Below, piece by piece: positions 1 to 9,123 of a stretch of 64,000 nucleotides of DNA. Within the stretch, counting starts at the first letter, position 1; each line of letters begins with the position of its first letter. The notes under the pieces were generated by a model, which saw nothing but the letters and a program-made list of their open reading frames with translations, was not told where the DNA came from and ran no database searches. The stretch comes from JAJCYL01 sp965206015 (GTDB taxonomy: Bacteria > Bacteroidota > Bacteroidia > Cytophagales > Cyclobacteriaceae). The stretch is taken from assembly GCA_965206015.1 (NCBI GenBank), contig CBDBIW010000016.1:124001-188000 (forward strand). Reading direction: 5' to 3'. The translations under genes were made by a program, and so were the position numbers.

Positions 1-1590
1 TACTGGAAAGGAGAGTCCTATTCCATAGGCCGAAAATGGGTTGATGCGATTAACGCTTATAGCAAAGTAGTATTCAAGAGAGAATCAATTAGTTCTCCCT
101 ATTATATAAAAGCCAGATATGGTTTGGGTTATGCCTATTACAACACAAAGGTCTATGATCGGGCAAAAATTCAATTTGCCGAATATTCCAAAGCACTCAA
201 TGGGTCATATGACCAACCTCAATACCTTGATGCCTTCATTAGACTCGGGGATTGCTATTTCGCAGAGAAGAACTATTCAGCAGCAATTGCCAATTACGAA
301 AATGCGCTGAGAGGAAGAAGCAAAGACAAAGCGTACATCCACTTGCAACTTGGTCTCAATTACGGATTTCAAGGGAATAACACACAGGCAAAACTTAATT
401 TTCAGCAGGTACTTGACAATTACAAAGATACGGGAGAAGCTGAGCGTTCAGCCTATCAAATGGCACAACTGGATTTTGAATCGGGCCAATTCAGTGAAGC
501 CACTACGGAATTTACTGTTCTTATCAAGGATTACCCTGAAAGCAAGCTTGTACCGAATGCTTTAGTAAAAAGAGGCGTTGCTTACTCCAATTTGCAAAAT
601 TACAATGGGGCAATTGCTGATTACCAAAAGGTATTAAATGATTTTGTCTCTCACGAAGTGGCCAATAGTGCATTGCTCGGCCTTCAGGAAGTAGCATCGA
701 TTAGCGGTTCCAGTATCGATATTGACACCTATATTGAAAAGTATCGTCAAGCCAATCCAAACGATAACTCTCTCGAGAATATTGAATTCGAATCCGCCAA
801 AAGTAGATATTTTATGCAGGATTATGACGGGGCTATAACACGTTTCAAATCCTTTAACTCAACCTATCCGGAGAGTAGCATGACTGGAGAAGCACTCTAT
901 TTCATAGCTGAAGCCTATAACAGGTCAGAGAATGAAACTGAGGCCCTTAGCTATTTTTACAAGGTCCTTGACTTTCCACCAACAAGCTATTTCAATAGAT
1001 CGATCCTGAGGATTGCAGACATTGAATACAAGTTAGCCAATTATTCTTCAGCTATTAAACACTACAATTGGTTGGTTCGGAAATCTCGGAATAAAAGAGA
1101 GACTTATAATGGTCTCGAAGGATTAATGCTTTCGTATGATAAACTTGGTTCACTGGATTCTGTTCAAATGTATGCTAACCAAATTTTAGCTGAAGATCAG
1201 GTGTCGGCAAACGGATTCTCATCTGCCAATTTGTATCTGGGTAAGTCAGCGATATCCAGTGAGAAATATAATGAGGCCAAAAACTACCTGGATCAAACTA
1301 TTGCCATAGCTGACGATGAAAATGCTGCAGAGGCGACCTATCTCGTTGGATTTATACTAAACAAACAATCAAAATATGCCGAGTCGAATGAAATTCTGTT
1401 TGGAATGAATAGTAAATTCTCAATTTATGAGTTATGGCTTGGAAAGAGCTTCCTCCTTATTGCCGACAATTATTTAGCGACAGATGAATTATTTCAGGCT
1501 GAGGCAACATTAAATTCGCTAATTGAGAAATCACCAATTGATGAAATTGTGGCATTAGCGAAGCAAAAATTGGCGATCATCAATGAATGA
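1..1590 (+). CDS. TPR-repeat protein, 5' end outside the window
   Basis: The reading frame is open from base 1 to a TGA at 1588-1590, so the gene starts before the window and about 529 residues are visible. It is built almost entirely of tetratricopeptide-like helical pairs (alternating A/Y/G-rich helices such as AIADYQKVLNDF and AIANYENAL), with no catalytic motif. Such long TPR proteins in Bacteroidota usually sit in the periplasm or envelope as protein-interaction scaffolds. It is followed after 52 bp by an outer-membrane barrel gene on the same strand, which suggests a shared envelope role. An internal TTG at 124 is not the start, because the coding frame continues upstream. Specific function unknown. 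Confidence 0.85.
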   Translation, partial: YWKGESYSIGRKWVDAINAYSKVVFKRESISSPYYIKARYGLGYAYYNTKVYDRAKIQFAEYSKALNGSYDQPQYLDAFIRLGDCYFAEKNYSAAIANYENALRGRSKDKAYIHLQLGLNYGFQGNNTQAKLNFQQVLDNYKDTGEAERSAYQMAQLDFESGQFSEATTEFTVLIKDYPESKLVPNALVKRGVAYSNLQNYNGAIADYQKVLNDFVSHEVANSALLGLQEVASISGSSIDIDTYIEKYRQANPNDNSLENIEFESAKSRYFMQDYDGAITRFKSFNSTYPESSMTGEALYFIAEAYNRSENETEALSYFYKVLDFPPTSYFNRSILRIADIEYKLANYSSAIKHYNWLVRKSRNKRETYNGLEGLMLSYDKLGSLDSVQMYANQILAEDQVSANGFSSANLYLGKSAISSEKYNEAKNYLDQTIAIADDENAAEATYLVGFILNKQSKYAESNEILFGMNSKFSIYELWLGKSFLLIADNYLATDELFQAEATLNSLIEKSPIDEIVALAKQKLAIINE

Positions 1591-1642
1591 GCAATGGAAA
1601 TTATTGAAGAACAAGCAAGTTCGGATGCCACTGAAGTAAAGA

Positions 1643-3304
1643 ATGAGCATGATAAGTAGAAACATATTATCTATTAAAACTCTCTTACTATTAGGTATTG
1701 TCACCATTGGGCCAGGTGCTTGGGCTCAAGAGGAAGATTGGGAAGAGATCGGAGAAATAGAGGATGGCCAGGTCATTATTGAGAAAGATCGGAAAATTGA
1801 ATTACCTGTGGCCAATCGAACTTATGAAAAAGTGCCACCATCTGAGATTAACAAAAATGTCAAACCTCAACAATACGATTTTAGTGAAAATCTCTACCGG
1901 GGTTCAGCGTATCTGCCTTCGTTAAGGACGCAACGTATCGAATCTGGCAATCGAGCCAATGTTACTAATAATTTGGTCAAACTCGGATTTGGCAATTATG
2001 TAAGCCCTCTGGCCCAGGTATCTTTAAATACTGTCCAAAATAAACTGACAGCCGGCCTTAATTTTAAACATTTGTCTTTTGCAAGGGGCCCGGTGGGTGG
2101 AAGCAATAGTGAATCCAGTGACAATACGGGTGGCATTTTCGTTAACCTCACTAACAAAAAAAGTGCTCTCTCATTAGACCTCGATTTTGAATCTTTAAAG
2201 AGATATCATTATGGTTTTAGTGAAGGCTTCAGGTCGTCAATAGATCCGACTAAACAGAAGTATAACACTTTTGGTGCGAATCTGGAATTTAACAACAGTG
2301 ATAGTGAAAGTCCGCTAGATTATCGGTTAAAGACTGGATTTTATACAATGACGGACAATTTTAATGCAAAGGAAAATGGCTTCAGCGTCCTTATGGCATT
2401 AAGTGTGCCAATCATTGATAACGTTACGCTTTTTTCAGAATCTAAATTGCTATTAACTGGATACGAGGATATTACCGACATTAATAGGAACCTCATCAAT
2501 GTAAGAGGAGGTATAGGTTATGACTTAGGTCAACTGAGTATAACAGCCGCTGCCAATATCGTACTAGCCAATGATACAATCAGTAATTCAAATGATTTTA
2601 AACCATACCCATATATAACTGCCAATTACAAAATTACTGACCAATGGTCATTGGACGGAGGCTTAACAGGTGATCTGGAAGCAGTGACACTAAAATCCAT
2701 TGTCAACGAGAACCCCTTTATTTCACAGAATATTCCACTCGTGCATACAAATAAGCAGATAGAGGTGTATGGCCGAATAAATGGCCAACTTGGAGAACGA
2801 ATTGATTTGAATACTGGAATTTCCTTTGCCAATTATGAGAACCTATATTTTTATACGGACACCTTGAGGTTCAACCTGGTCTATGAGCCAGATGCAACCA
2901 ATGTGTTCAATCTCTTCACCTCAGTAAACTACAATCACCAAAATGCCTTCTCCGTTAATACCCGAATAGATTATTTCAATTATTCAACCAAAGTTTTACC
3001 GGAAGTTTGGCACCGACCTAACTTCACTGCGCACGTTTCTTTTAGATACAATTTAAACAAAAAACTCAATTTGGCATCTTTTCTTTCAGTACTTTCAGGC
3101 ATCAAAAGTTTCAATCCTGAGACCGTATCCACCATTAAATTGAAGCCCATTCTTGATTTGGGGATTGATGTTAACTATCAAATCAATGACAAGTTCAACG
3201 CATTTATTGAAATTGATAACGTCTTGTCAAAAAAATATGAGCGGTATATTCACTATTTAAATAGATCATTTATGACCCACTTGGGTGTGACATATTCATT
3301 TTAA
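1643..3304 (+). CDS. Outer-membrane beta-barrel protein, TonB-receptor-like without plug
   Basis: A 553-residue protein with an N-terminal signal peptide (hydrophobic residues about 11-28, ending GAWAQ), then an acidic linker (EEDWEEIGEIEDG) and a long run of alternating aromatic/hydrophilic beta strands ending in the outer-membrane C-terminal signature YSF. No plug domain with a TonB box is recognisable, and the length is short for a full TonB-dependent receptor. It resembles the barrel half of such receptors that Bacteroidota often encode next to TPR proteins. It probably sits in the outer membrane; the substrate is unknown. It lies downstream of the TPR gene and upstream of the SPOR/ExbB/ExbD/TonB-like set. 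Confidence 0.75.
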   Translation: MSMISRNILSIKTLLLLGIVTIGPGAWAQEEDWEEIGEIEDGQVIIEKDRKIELPVANRTYEKVPPSEINKNVKPQQYDFSENLYRGSAYLPSLRTQRIESGNRANVTNNLVKLGFGNYVSPLAQVSLNTVQNKLTAGLNFKHLSFARGPVGGSNSESSDNTGGIFVNLTNKKSALSLDLDFESLKRYHYGFSEGFRSSIDPTKQKYNTFGANLEFNNSDSESPLDYRLKTGFYTMTDNFNAKENGFSVLMALSVPIIDNVTLFSESKLLLTGYEDITDINRNLINVRGGIGYDLGQLSITAAANIVLANDTISNSNDFKPYPYITANYKITDQWSLDGGLTGDLEAVTLKSIVNENPFISQNIPLVHTNKQIEVYGRINGQLGERIDLNTGISFANYENLYFYTDTLRFNLVYEPDATNVFNLFTSVNYNHQNAFSVNTRIDYFNYSTKVLPEVWHRPNFTAHVSFRYNLNKKLNLASFLSVLSGIKSFNPETVSTIKLKPILDLGIDVNYQINDKFNAFIEIDNVLSKKYERYIHYLNRSFMTHLGVTYSF

Positions 3305-3551
3305 CTACCTGATAAAGACCAGTTTTCGGAATTTTATCACAGTGAATATTATTAAAGCATAAAAGGAGATTAGTTATCATAACTAGTTGATATTCTTGTA
3401 ATTGTTAAATTGAACACCTACCTTTTCTCCAATATTAACTTAATGAAATAATATATATTTGTTGTTAATTTGCGACAATAGCACAATTAGAAATTAATCT
3501 TCAATGCTATCATTTCATTGTTAATCAGTTTACAACTAACGCAAACTGTTC

Positions 3552-4514
3552 ATGGCTAAAAAAGAGAATGACGAAAACAAGGATGTAAATCAGGATTCAG
3601 GAGAGGATTTCGGTTTGCCAAACCTCGAATTTGAGGAATTAGACGATAGAGATGAAGAAGAGGGTGAGGACGACAATCTTGCGGACGAGATAGCTGAAAT
3701 TACTGGTAAATCTTCGACTTCAGATGATTCGGATGAGGACGATAAGTGGAATGATGACACCTCCGACGCTGAATCACTTAGTTATATTGGTGCGGGTGAT
3801 ACAGATAGTTTTGACGATGCGTCTCAATCTGAAGATGATGAGCTTGACGAAGTGGAGAAATTCATTTCCGAAATAACGGCTGACGAAGGTGAAGGAGATA
3901 ATTCTGATTTAATCGGAAGTGACATAGAAGGCAATTCCGGAGAAGATGAGGACGAAGAACTCTCTGATCCTGGTTTTGGTATGGATGACTCAACTGATGA
4001 CGATGAAGAGGATGATGAAGGCGGTACTTCCCCTGCATTTACTCGAATCATAATCTTTGGTTTAGCTGGTGCCGTTCTACTGGCATTTGCATTCCTGTAT
4101 CTTAGTGAGGATGAAACACCCGTTGCACAAATTCCCCCTCCTGTAATAGAAGAACAAGTCGAAGAGACTCCTGTTGAGGAAGAGCCAATTGAAGAGACGC
4201 CAATTGTAGAAGAAACCCCCGTCCCGCAAAACGTATCCCTTTCTACAGGGACACCAGGTGAAATAACAACAATAAGCTCAAGTGCAGACCGTTATTACAT
4301 TGTGGTTGCAAGCTTTATTGACGACGATATGGCAAAAGATCATGCCAGTCAATTGGCATCACAAGGTGCTTCAGTTAAAATCGTTGAGCCTTTTAATGCA
4401 AGGAAATACTATAGAGTTAGCGTGGCAGATTACGGATCACGTCAGGATGCCATTAATGCAATGGAACAACTGAAACCACAATATGGAGAAGATATTTGGG
4501 GGCTAAAATATTAG
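3552..4514 (+). CDS. Acidic single-pass membrane protein with C-terminal SPOR domain
   Basis: 320 residues. The first about 160 residues are extremely Asp/Glu/Ser rich and probably disordered. A single membrane helix follows (about 163-183, IIIFGLAGAVLLAFAFLYL), then a Pro/Glu-rich spacer, then a SPOR domain from about 247 to the end (YYIVVASF and YYRVSVADYG are the two characteristic strands). SPOR domains bind denuded glycan strands of septal peptidoglycan, so the predicted topology is an acidic cytoplasmic tail with a periplasmic peptidoglycan-binding domain. It lies one base upstream of the exbB-like gene, implying co-transcription and possibly a link between cell-wall position and the ExbB/ExbD motor. 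Confidence 0.85.
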   Translation: MAKKENDENKDVNQDSGEDFGLPNLEFEELDDRDEEEGEDDNLADEIAEITGKSSTSDDSDEDDKWNDDTSDAESLSYIGAGDTDSFDDASQSEDDELDEVEKFISEITADEGEGDNSDLIGSDIEGNSGEDEDEELSDPGFGMDDSTDDDEEDDEGGTSPAFTRIIIFGLAGAVLLAFAFLYLSEDETPVAQIPPPVIEEQVEETPVEEEPIEETPIVEETPVPQNVSLSTGTPGEITTISSSADRYYIVVASFIDDDMAKDHASQLASQGASVKIVEPFNARKYYRVSVADYGSRQDAINAMEQLKPQYGEDIWGLKY

Positions 4515-4515
4515 A

Positions 4516-5193
4516 ATGTTAATCATACAAATCCCCACTGCAGTTGATGCAGTGGCTCAAAACGGAGATAGCACCATCTCCGTTTTGGAATTATTGCTGC
4601 AGGGTGGGTATATGATGATACCGCTTTTGCTACTTTCCATTGCAGCGGTTTACATTTTCTACGAAAGATGGTTCACTATTAAAAAAGCCTCTCAAACTCC
4701 TGAAGAGTTTAAGGGTAAGATTAGGGACCGGGTTTTGACAGGAGATCTGGCAGGGGCCAAATTACTGTGTACAGAGACCGACAGCCCCATTGCCCGCATG
4801 ATTGAAAAAGGATTAACGAGAATTGGTAGTCCTCTCAAAAACATCGAAACGGCCATTGAGAATACTGGTAAAATCGAAATCTATCGATTGGAGAAAAATC
4901 TTGACATTCTAGCCACAATTTCTGGAACAGCTCCAATGATTGGTTTCCTGGGCACCGTTACTGGCATGATCCAGGCCTTTGTAGCCATTGCACAAGAGGA
5001 AGGCTCCGTCAGTCCGAAATTATTGTCGAGTGGTATTTATGAGGCCATGGTTACAACCGCTGCCGGCCTATTTGTTGGAATTATGGCGTACCTCGGATAC
5101 AATTTTCTCGTATCCGGAGTTCAAAAGGTTATTCATCAGATGGAATACAACTCCATCGACTTTTTAGACTTATTACAGGAACCTGAAGCATGA
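4516..5193 (+). CDS. exbB: ExbB/TolQ/MotA-family proton channel subunit
   Basis: 225 residues with the family layout: an N-terminal membrane helix (about 30-50, MMIPLLLLSIAAVYIFYERW), a cytoplasmic middle region, and two C-terminal helices containing the conserved glycine/threonine-rich stretch APMIGFLGTVTGMIQAF and MVTTAAGLFVGIMAYLGYNF. With ExbD it forms the inner-membrane complex that uses the proton gradient to energise TonB-like proteins. The start lies one base after the SPOR gene stop, and the end overlaps the exbD start by 4 bases (ATGA), which is clear operon structure. Whether it serves TonB-dependent uptake or a Tol-like envelope role cannot be read from sequence. Confidence 0.95.
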   Translation: MLIIQIPTAVDAVAQNGDSTISVLELLLQGGYMMIPLLLLSIAAVYIFYERWFTIKKASQTPEEFKGKIRDRVLTGDLAGAKLLCTETDSPIARMIEKGLTRIGSPLKNIETAIENTGKIEIYRLEKNLDILATISGTAPMIGFLGTVTGMIQAFVAIAQEEGSVSPKLLSSGIYEAMVTTAAGLFVGIMAYLGYNFLVSGVQKVIHQMEYNSIDFLDLLQEPEA

Positions 5194-5582
5194 ATCTAAA
5201 ACCAAAAAATCAAATACAGACAGCACTCAGTATGTCATCTATGACAGACGTAATCTTTCTGTTGCTGATTTTTTTTATGTTAACCTCCTCATTTATCACT
5301 CCTTCAGGTCTACCTGTTAATCTACCTTCTAGTAAAAGTTCAACTATTGTCTTACAGCGAGTAACTGTAACCATTAGTAAGGACTTAAGCTATTATGTAA
5401 ATGACAAAAAAGTAAGCCGGAATGCACTTGAAATGACTCTGAAAAATGAATTGGCTGGCAAGGAGGGGTTAGTAGTTCTTCATGTAGATAAAACTGTCCC
5501 AGTCGAACATTTGGTGTATGTAGCGGGTATTGCTACCAGTTTAGAAGCCAAAGTATCCATTGCTACCAGGCCAAATAGTTAA
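5190..5582 (+). CDS. exbD: ExbD/TolR-family biopolymer transport protein
   Basis: 130 residues. One N-terminal membrane helix (about 15-36, SMTDVIFLLLIFFMLTSSF) carries the conserved Asp of the SMTDVIFLLLIFFM motif that conducts protons in this family. It is followed by a small periplasmic domain. It partners the upstream ExbB-like subunit (4-base overlap) and precedes a TonB-like gene by 5 bases. Length is normal for the family. Confidence 0.95.
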   Translation: MNLKPKNQIQTALSMSSMTDVIFLLLIFFMLTSSFITPSGLPVNLPSSKSSTIVLQRVTVTISKDLSYYVNDKKVSRNALEMTLKNELAGKEGLVVLHVDKTVPVEHLVYVAGIATSLEAKVSIATRPNS

Positions 5583-5587
5583 ATGAA

Positions 5588-6445
5588 ATGAATACTAAAG
5601 AGGAAAAGAAGAATGAACGTAAGGGAATGTACATTTCTCTAGGTGTTCATGGTGCTTTACTCCTGCTTTTCTTTTTTCTATTGGCCTGGCGAGAACCTAA
5701 CCCTCCAATTCCAGAGTATGGAATAGAACTGAATTTCGGCATTGACAACCAAGGATCTGGTACAGTCCAACACCAAGTACCCGTCACCCCTACTCCAACT
5801 GAAGAAACTTCAGAAGTGATTGAAACCGATGAACAAACGGAAGTTGTAGAGAATTTAACCCCAGAAGCTGAGCAAACTCCTACTGAAGAACTAGCAGAGG
5901 AAGTGAGTTCAGAGACAATAGAAGAGGTAATAGCGGAAGACATAAACAGCCCTGATGCTGTCGGGGAGGTTAAAGAGGAAATCATTGAAACTGCCGAAAA
6001 CACTGAGTCAACAGTAGAAGAACAAGTATCAGAGACTATTGTAGAAGAACCGGTCTCCAATCCTTCCGCAAACACTGGCGGTACTAATCAGGGAGATGAC
6101 GAAGCTGAGGTGGGTGATAAAGGTGATCCCGAGGGCGAAGTGGATGAAAGATCACTCTATGGAAACCCCGGTGGTGCGTCGTTAGATATGTCGGGCTGGA
6201 CCTGGGACTATATCCCAACACCTAATGACCAATCGGATGAAAACGGGCGAATCGTCTTTTCTATTACCATCGATGACAATGGAGAAATACTATCTATTCG
6301 AACACTTCAAAAGACAGTTACTCCTGCTGTAGAAAGAATATATAAGGCAGAAGTTGAAAAACTCGACTTCAGCACTACCAGCGATAACTCCAGACCTGCC
6401 TCAACTTCCAGCGGAACCATTACCTTCGTTATCAAATCGAACTGA
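5588..6445 (+). CDS. TonB-like energy transducer
   Basis: 285 residues: a short cytoplasmic lysine-rich start, one membrane helix (about 16-34, ISLGVHGALLLLFFFLLAW), a long Pro/Glu/Thr-rich periplasm-spanning linker (about 60-180), and a compact C-terminal region (about 190-285, GRIVFSITIDDNGEILSI) resembling a TonB C-terminal domain. It probably transmits energy from the ExbB/ExbD complex encoded just upstream to outer-membrane receptors. The acidic, Glu-rich linker echoes the acidic SPOR protein of the same operon. Confidence 0.8.
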   Translation: MNTKEEKKNERKGMYISLGVHGALLLLFFFLLAWREPNPPIPEYGIELNFGIDNQGSGTVQHQVPVTPTPTEETSEVIETDEQTEVVENLTPEAEQTPTEELAEEVSSETIEEVIAEDINSPDAVGEVKEEIIETAENTESTVEEQVSETIVEEPVSNPSANTGGTNQGDDEAEVGDKGDPEGEVDERSLYGNPGGASLDMSGWTWDYIPTPNDQSDENGRIVFSITIDDNGEILSIRTLQKTVTPAVERIYKAEVEKLDFSTTSDNSRPASTSSGTITFVIKSN

Positions 6446-6452
6446 CTTTTCA

Positions 6453-7739
6453 ATGACTTTCCAACAGACGCTGGATTACTTGTACAGTAACTTGCCGATG
6501 TTCCAACGAATTGGTGATAAGGCCTTCAAAAAAAACCTGACTAATACACTGGCCCTATGTGAGGCTTTAGGAAAGCCTCACCTTAAGTTCAAATCAGTTC
6601 ACATTGCAGGCACCAATGGTAAAGGAACCAGTGCTCATACCATTGCAGCTATCCTCCAAAGTGCCGGATATAAAACAGGCCTTTATACCTCCCCTCACCT
6701 CAAGTCATTTACGGAGCGTATCCGAATCAACGGAAAGGAAATTAAGGAGCAGCACGTTACAGATTTTGTGGTCAACCATAAGGATTTATTGGAAAAGATA
6801 AACCCCTCTTTCTTTGAAACCATAGTAGCAATGGCCTTTGGTCACTTTGCCAAACAGCAAGTCGATATTGCAGTGATTGAAGTAGGTATGGGTGGTCGTT
6901 ATGATTCTACCAATGTGATTACTCCGGAAGTTTCTCTCATTACCCAAATTGGTTTGGACCATCAGCAGTTCCTGGGTAATACTTTAGAAGAAATCGCCTT
7001 TGAAAAAGCGGGGATAATCAAACAAGATGTGCCTGTAGTCGTTGGGGCTAATCAGCCAGATATTCTTTGCGTTTTTCAGGATAAGGCAGATTCTGTCAAT
7101 GCAGCACTTAGCAGAGCAAATCACATCAAGATCCAGCCTTTAGGCAGCTCTGCCAGTGTAGATATCCATGGATGGGGCAATGAATTGCAGGATGTTTATT
7201 TATCTCTTAAAGGAAACTATTACCTTAAAAACATCCCTGGAATTCTTGAGACAGTCTCCCAATTGAACCAAAGAGGTTATCAAATTGACGAAGAGGCTGT
7301 CAAGACCGGGCTGGCCAATGTACAGTTATTAACAGGCTTAAAGGGTAGATGGCAAAAACTATCCGATACACCTCTAACGATCTGTGATATTGGCCACAAC
7401 GAAGACGGCATTAAAGCCATACTTGATCAAATTGAAACCATTGCACATCAAAATCTTCACATGGTATTTGGCACGGTCAAGGGCAAAGATTTATCTAGCA
7501 TCCTCCCGCTCCTGCCCAAAGATGCCAGCTATTACTTTTGTCCGGCTGATATACCAAGAGCTCTTGCTTCGGAAGAATTATGTGCCCATGCTAAAGTTTA
7601 CGGATTATTTGGAGAAGTATACCCAAATGTCAATGCCGCAATGGATGCCGCCCAAAAAGCAGCTGTACCTACTGACATGATCTTTATTGGCGGCAGTACT
7701 TTCATAGTCTCGGAAATTAAGGGGCTATACCACCTTTGA
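6453..7739 (+). CDS. folC: Bifunctional dihydrofolate/folylpolyglutamate synthase
   Basis: 428 residues from the ATG at 6453. The frame is open 33 codons further upstream, but that extension overlaps the TonB-like gene and matches no family N-terminus. The Mur-ligase-type ATP-binding loop is AGTNGKGTSAH, followed by the family motifs TSPHL, GMGGRYDSTNV and GLDHQQFLG, and in the C-terminal domain DIGHNEDG. It adds glutamate to dihydropteroate and to reduced folates in the cytoplasm, making it an essential folate-pathway enzyme. It is intact, in contrast to the degraded block that follows. Confidence 0.95.
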   Translation: MTFQQTLDYLYSNLPMFQRIGDKAFKKNLTNTLALCEALGKPHLKFKSVHIAGTNGKGTSAHTIAAILQSAGYKTGLYTSPHLKSFTERIRINGKEIKEQHVTDFVVNHKDLLEKINPSFFETIVAMAFGHFAKQQVDIAVIEVGMGGRYDSTNVITPEVSLITQIGLDHQQFLGNTLEEIAFEKAGIIKQDVPVVVGANQPDILCVFQDKADSVNAALSRANHIKIQPLGSSASVDIHGWGNELQDVYLSLKGNYYLKNIPGILETVSQLNQRGYQIDEEAVKTGLANVQLLTGLKGRWQKLSDTPLTICDIGHNEDGIKAILDQIETIAHQNLHMVFGTVKGKDLSSILPLLPKDASYYFCPADIPRALASEELCAHAKVYGLFGEVYPNVNAAMDAAQKAAVPTDMIFIGGSTFIVSEIKGLYHL

Positions 7740-8478
7740 CAATGTGGGTAGCTGGTATTGTGTTTCAATCTTTTGGCAGGGGCAAAAGGGAACGAGTGGT
7801 TGCAGTCGAGAGTCGAGTTGATGTGTCGAAGGAAGTTGAGGAGGAGCCAAATAGTCGAGTGGGAATCGGTTGAGGATGAGGGTGTTGAAGGCATTTGAGG
7901 TGATGGTGTCGAGGAATACATTGGTGGTGGGGAAAGTGAGGTTTTCGAGGGAGGGGATCTTTGTTGATGTGCGCTCGGTGTTGATAATGGGGAGGATCCT
8001 GGAGGTAGACTTGACTGCTTATGATCTGTCAGGGAATAAGGGGATTTATGTGGAGGGGGATTGGAGGAAGAGGTGCAGGTGGATGCGTTAGGTAATGTAG
8101 TGAGTGAGCTCAATGACTTATTAAATACCCATCCTGAAGTGAAAGATCAAGCGCGACGTCTTAAATAGCCGGGGGCCACATGGGTGCAATTAATTTGGGG
8201 GCTTGTATGTGGGTAAACCAACACCATTCATGCATGAGAGATATGGGGAAACATTATAAAAGAGCCTAAATGCTTAGCATCATAATGCTTCGAAATGACG
8301 GAAGCCATAGGTTTAAAAAGAGGTGTATCTAATAAATTATTGACTATTAGGAAATGAGTGATGAGTTGAGAATACTGAGAGAATGATGTAATTTAGGTAG
8401 AAGGCTTTTATGAATTTTGGAGAGTAATTTGCTAATTTGTTAAATAGAGGTACAGTCAAAAGTTGTATTTGGTAATTC
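7740..8478 (+). other. Non-coding or degenerate stretch after folC
   Basis: No intact gene is supported. From 7760 to 8100 the + strand is unusually G-rich and C-poor, and its frames are cut by stops. Weak traces of former coding are an open frame at 7870-8091 and a hydrophilic peptide frame ending at a TAG near 8166 (VQVDALGNVVSELNDLL), one frame apart, as if a gene C-terminus had decayed. From 8170 to 8478 the DNA is AT-rich with no recognisable feature apart from a weak TATTTG box just before the sigma-factor start. Confidence 0.4.
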
Positions 8479-9004
8479 ATGTCGTCAAGAGGAAGCAAAA
8501 ATATTATTGTTGAAAGGCTGTGTCGAGGTGATGAGGTTGCTTTAAAGTTGTTATTTGATAGATACTATCGATCACTGCTATCCATTGCACAGAGCTATAC
8601 CTTGACCAAGGAAGAAGGGGAGGATTTGGTGCAGTCTGTGTTTTTGTGGCTCTGGGAGAAAGCAAGTAAGAATGAGTTAGTTGTTAGAGACTCGTTACAT
8701 GGGTATTTGATCACCGCGGTAAGGAATTAAGTGTATCAATTACCTAAAGCAACGAAAAATTAAGGATAAGCATCATGTTTTGTATACCGAATCTCTGGTA
8801 GAATATTATCAGGCTCAAGACGATCACGATCCGGATATTGAGGATATGATTGCAGATGAACTTAAGAAGTTGCCAGAACAGATTAGAAAGGTCATCGAAC
8901 TAAAGTATTTTAAAAAAAAGAAGATAGTTGAAATATCAAACGTTTTGAATATTGCTCCTACAACTGTCAAGACTCAACTTAAGCGGGGAAAGCTCAAACT
9001 CTGA
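8479..9004 (+). pseudogene. ECF sigma-70 factor, frameshifted
   Basis: The first frame (8479-8730) encodes the region-2 part of an extracytoplasmic-function sigma factor (FDRYYRSLLSIAQSY, then EEGEDLVQSVFLWLWE). It stops at a TAA after TAVRN. Removing one T near 8730 restores an unbroken reading through KCINYLKQRKIKDK into the second frame (8780-9004), which carries the region-4 helix-turn-helix (LPEQIRKVIELKYFKKKK, then IAPTTVKTQLKRGKLKL). One inserted base therefore splits a gene of about 175 codons. In Bacteroidota such sigma factors are paired with FecR anti-sigma genes and SusC/SusD, exactly as here. Confidence 0.9.
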
Positions 9005-9123
9005 CTGTTACTGAGATAATCGATGCATTATGGGTGGCACTTAAGTTTAGTGGGACCATTCAGCAAAATAATTTTATAACCTGTCATCCTTTTTTCGAAC
9101 GAGGTTGACTCTATGTATAGACA

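Noticed and set aside
5647..6075. 142-codon open frame on the - strand with a Ser/Thr/Val-rich product
   Set aside because: It is the antisense shadow of the Glu/Thr-rich linker of the TonB-like gene; composition follows the repeat codons and it has no independent start context.
7598..8113. 171-codon - strand frame rich in Ser/Pro
   Set aside because: It is partly antisense to folC and partly the complement of a G-rich stretch; low complexity, no family features.
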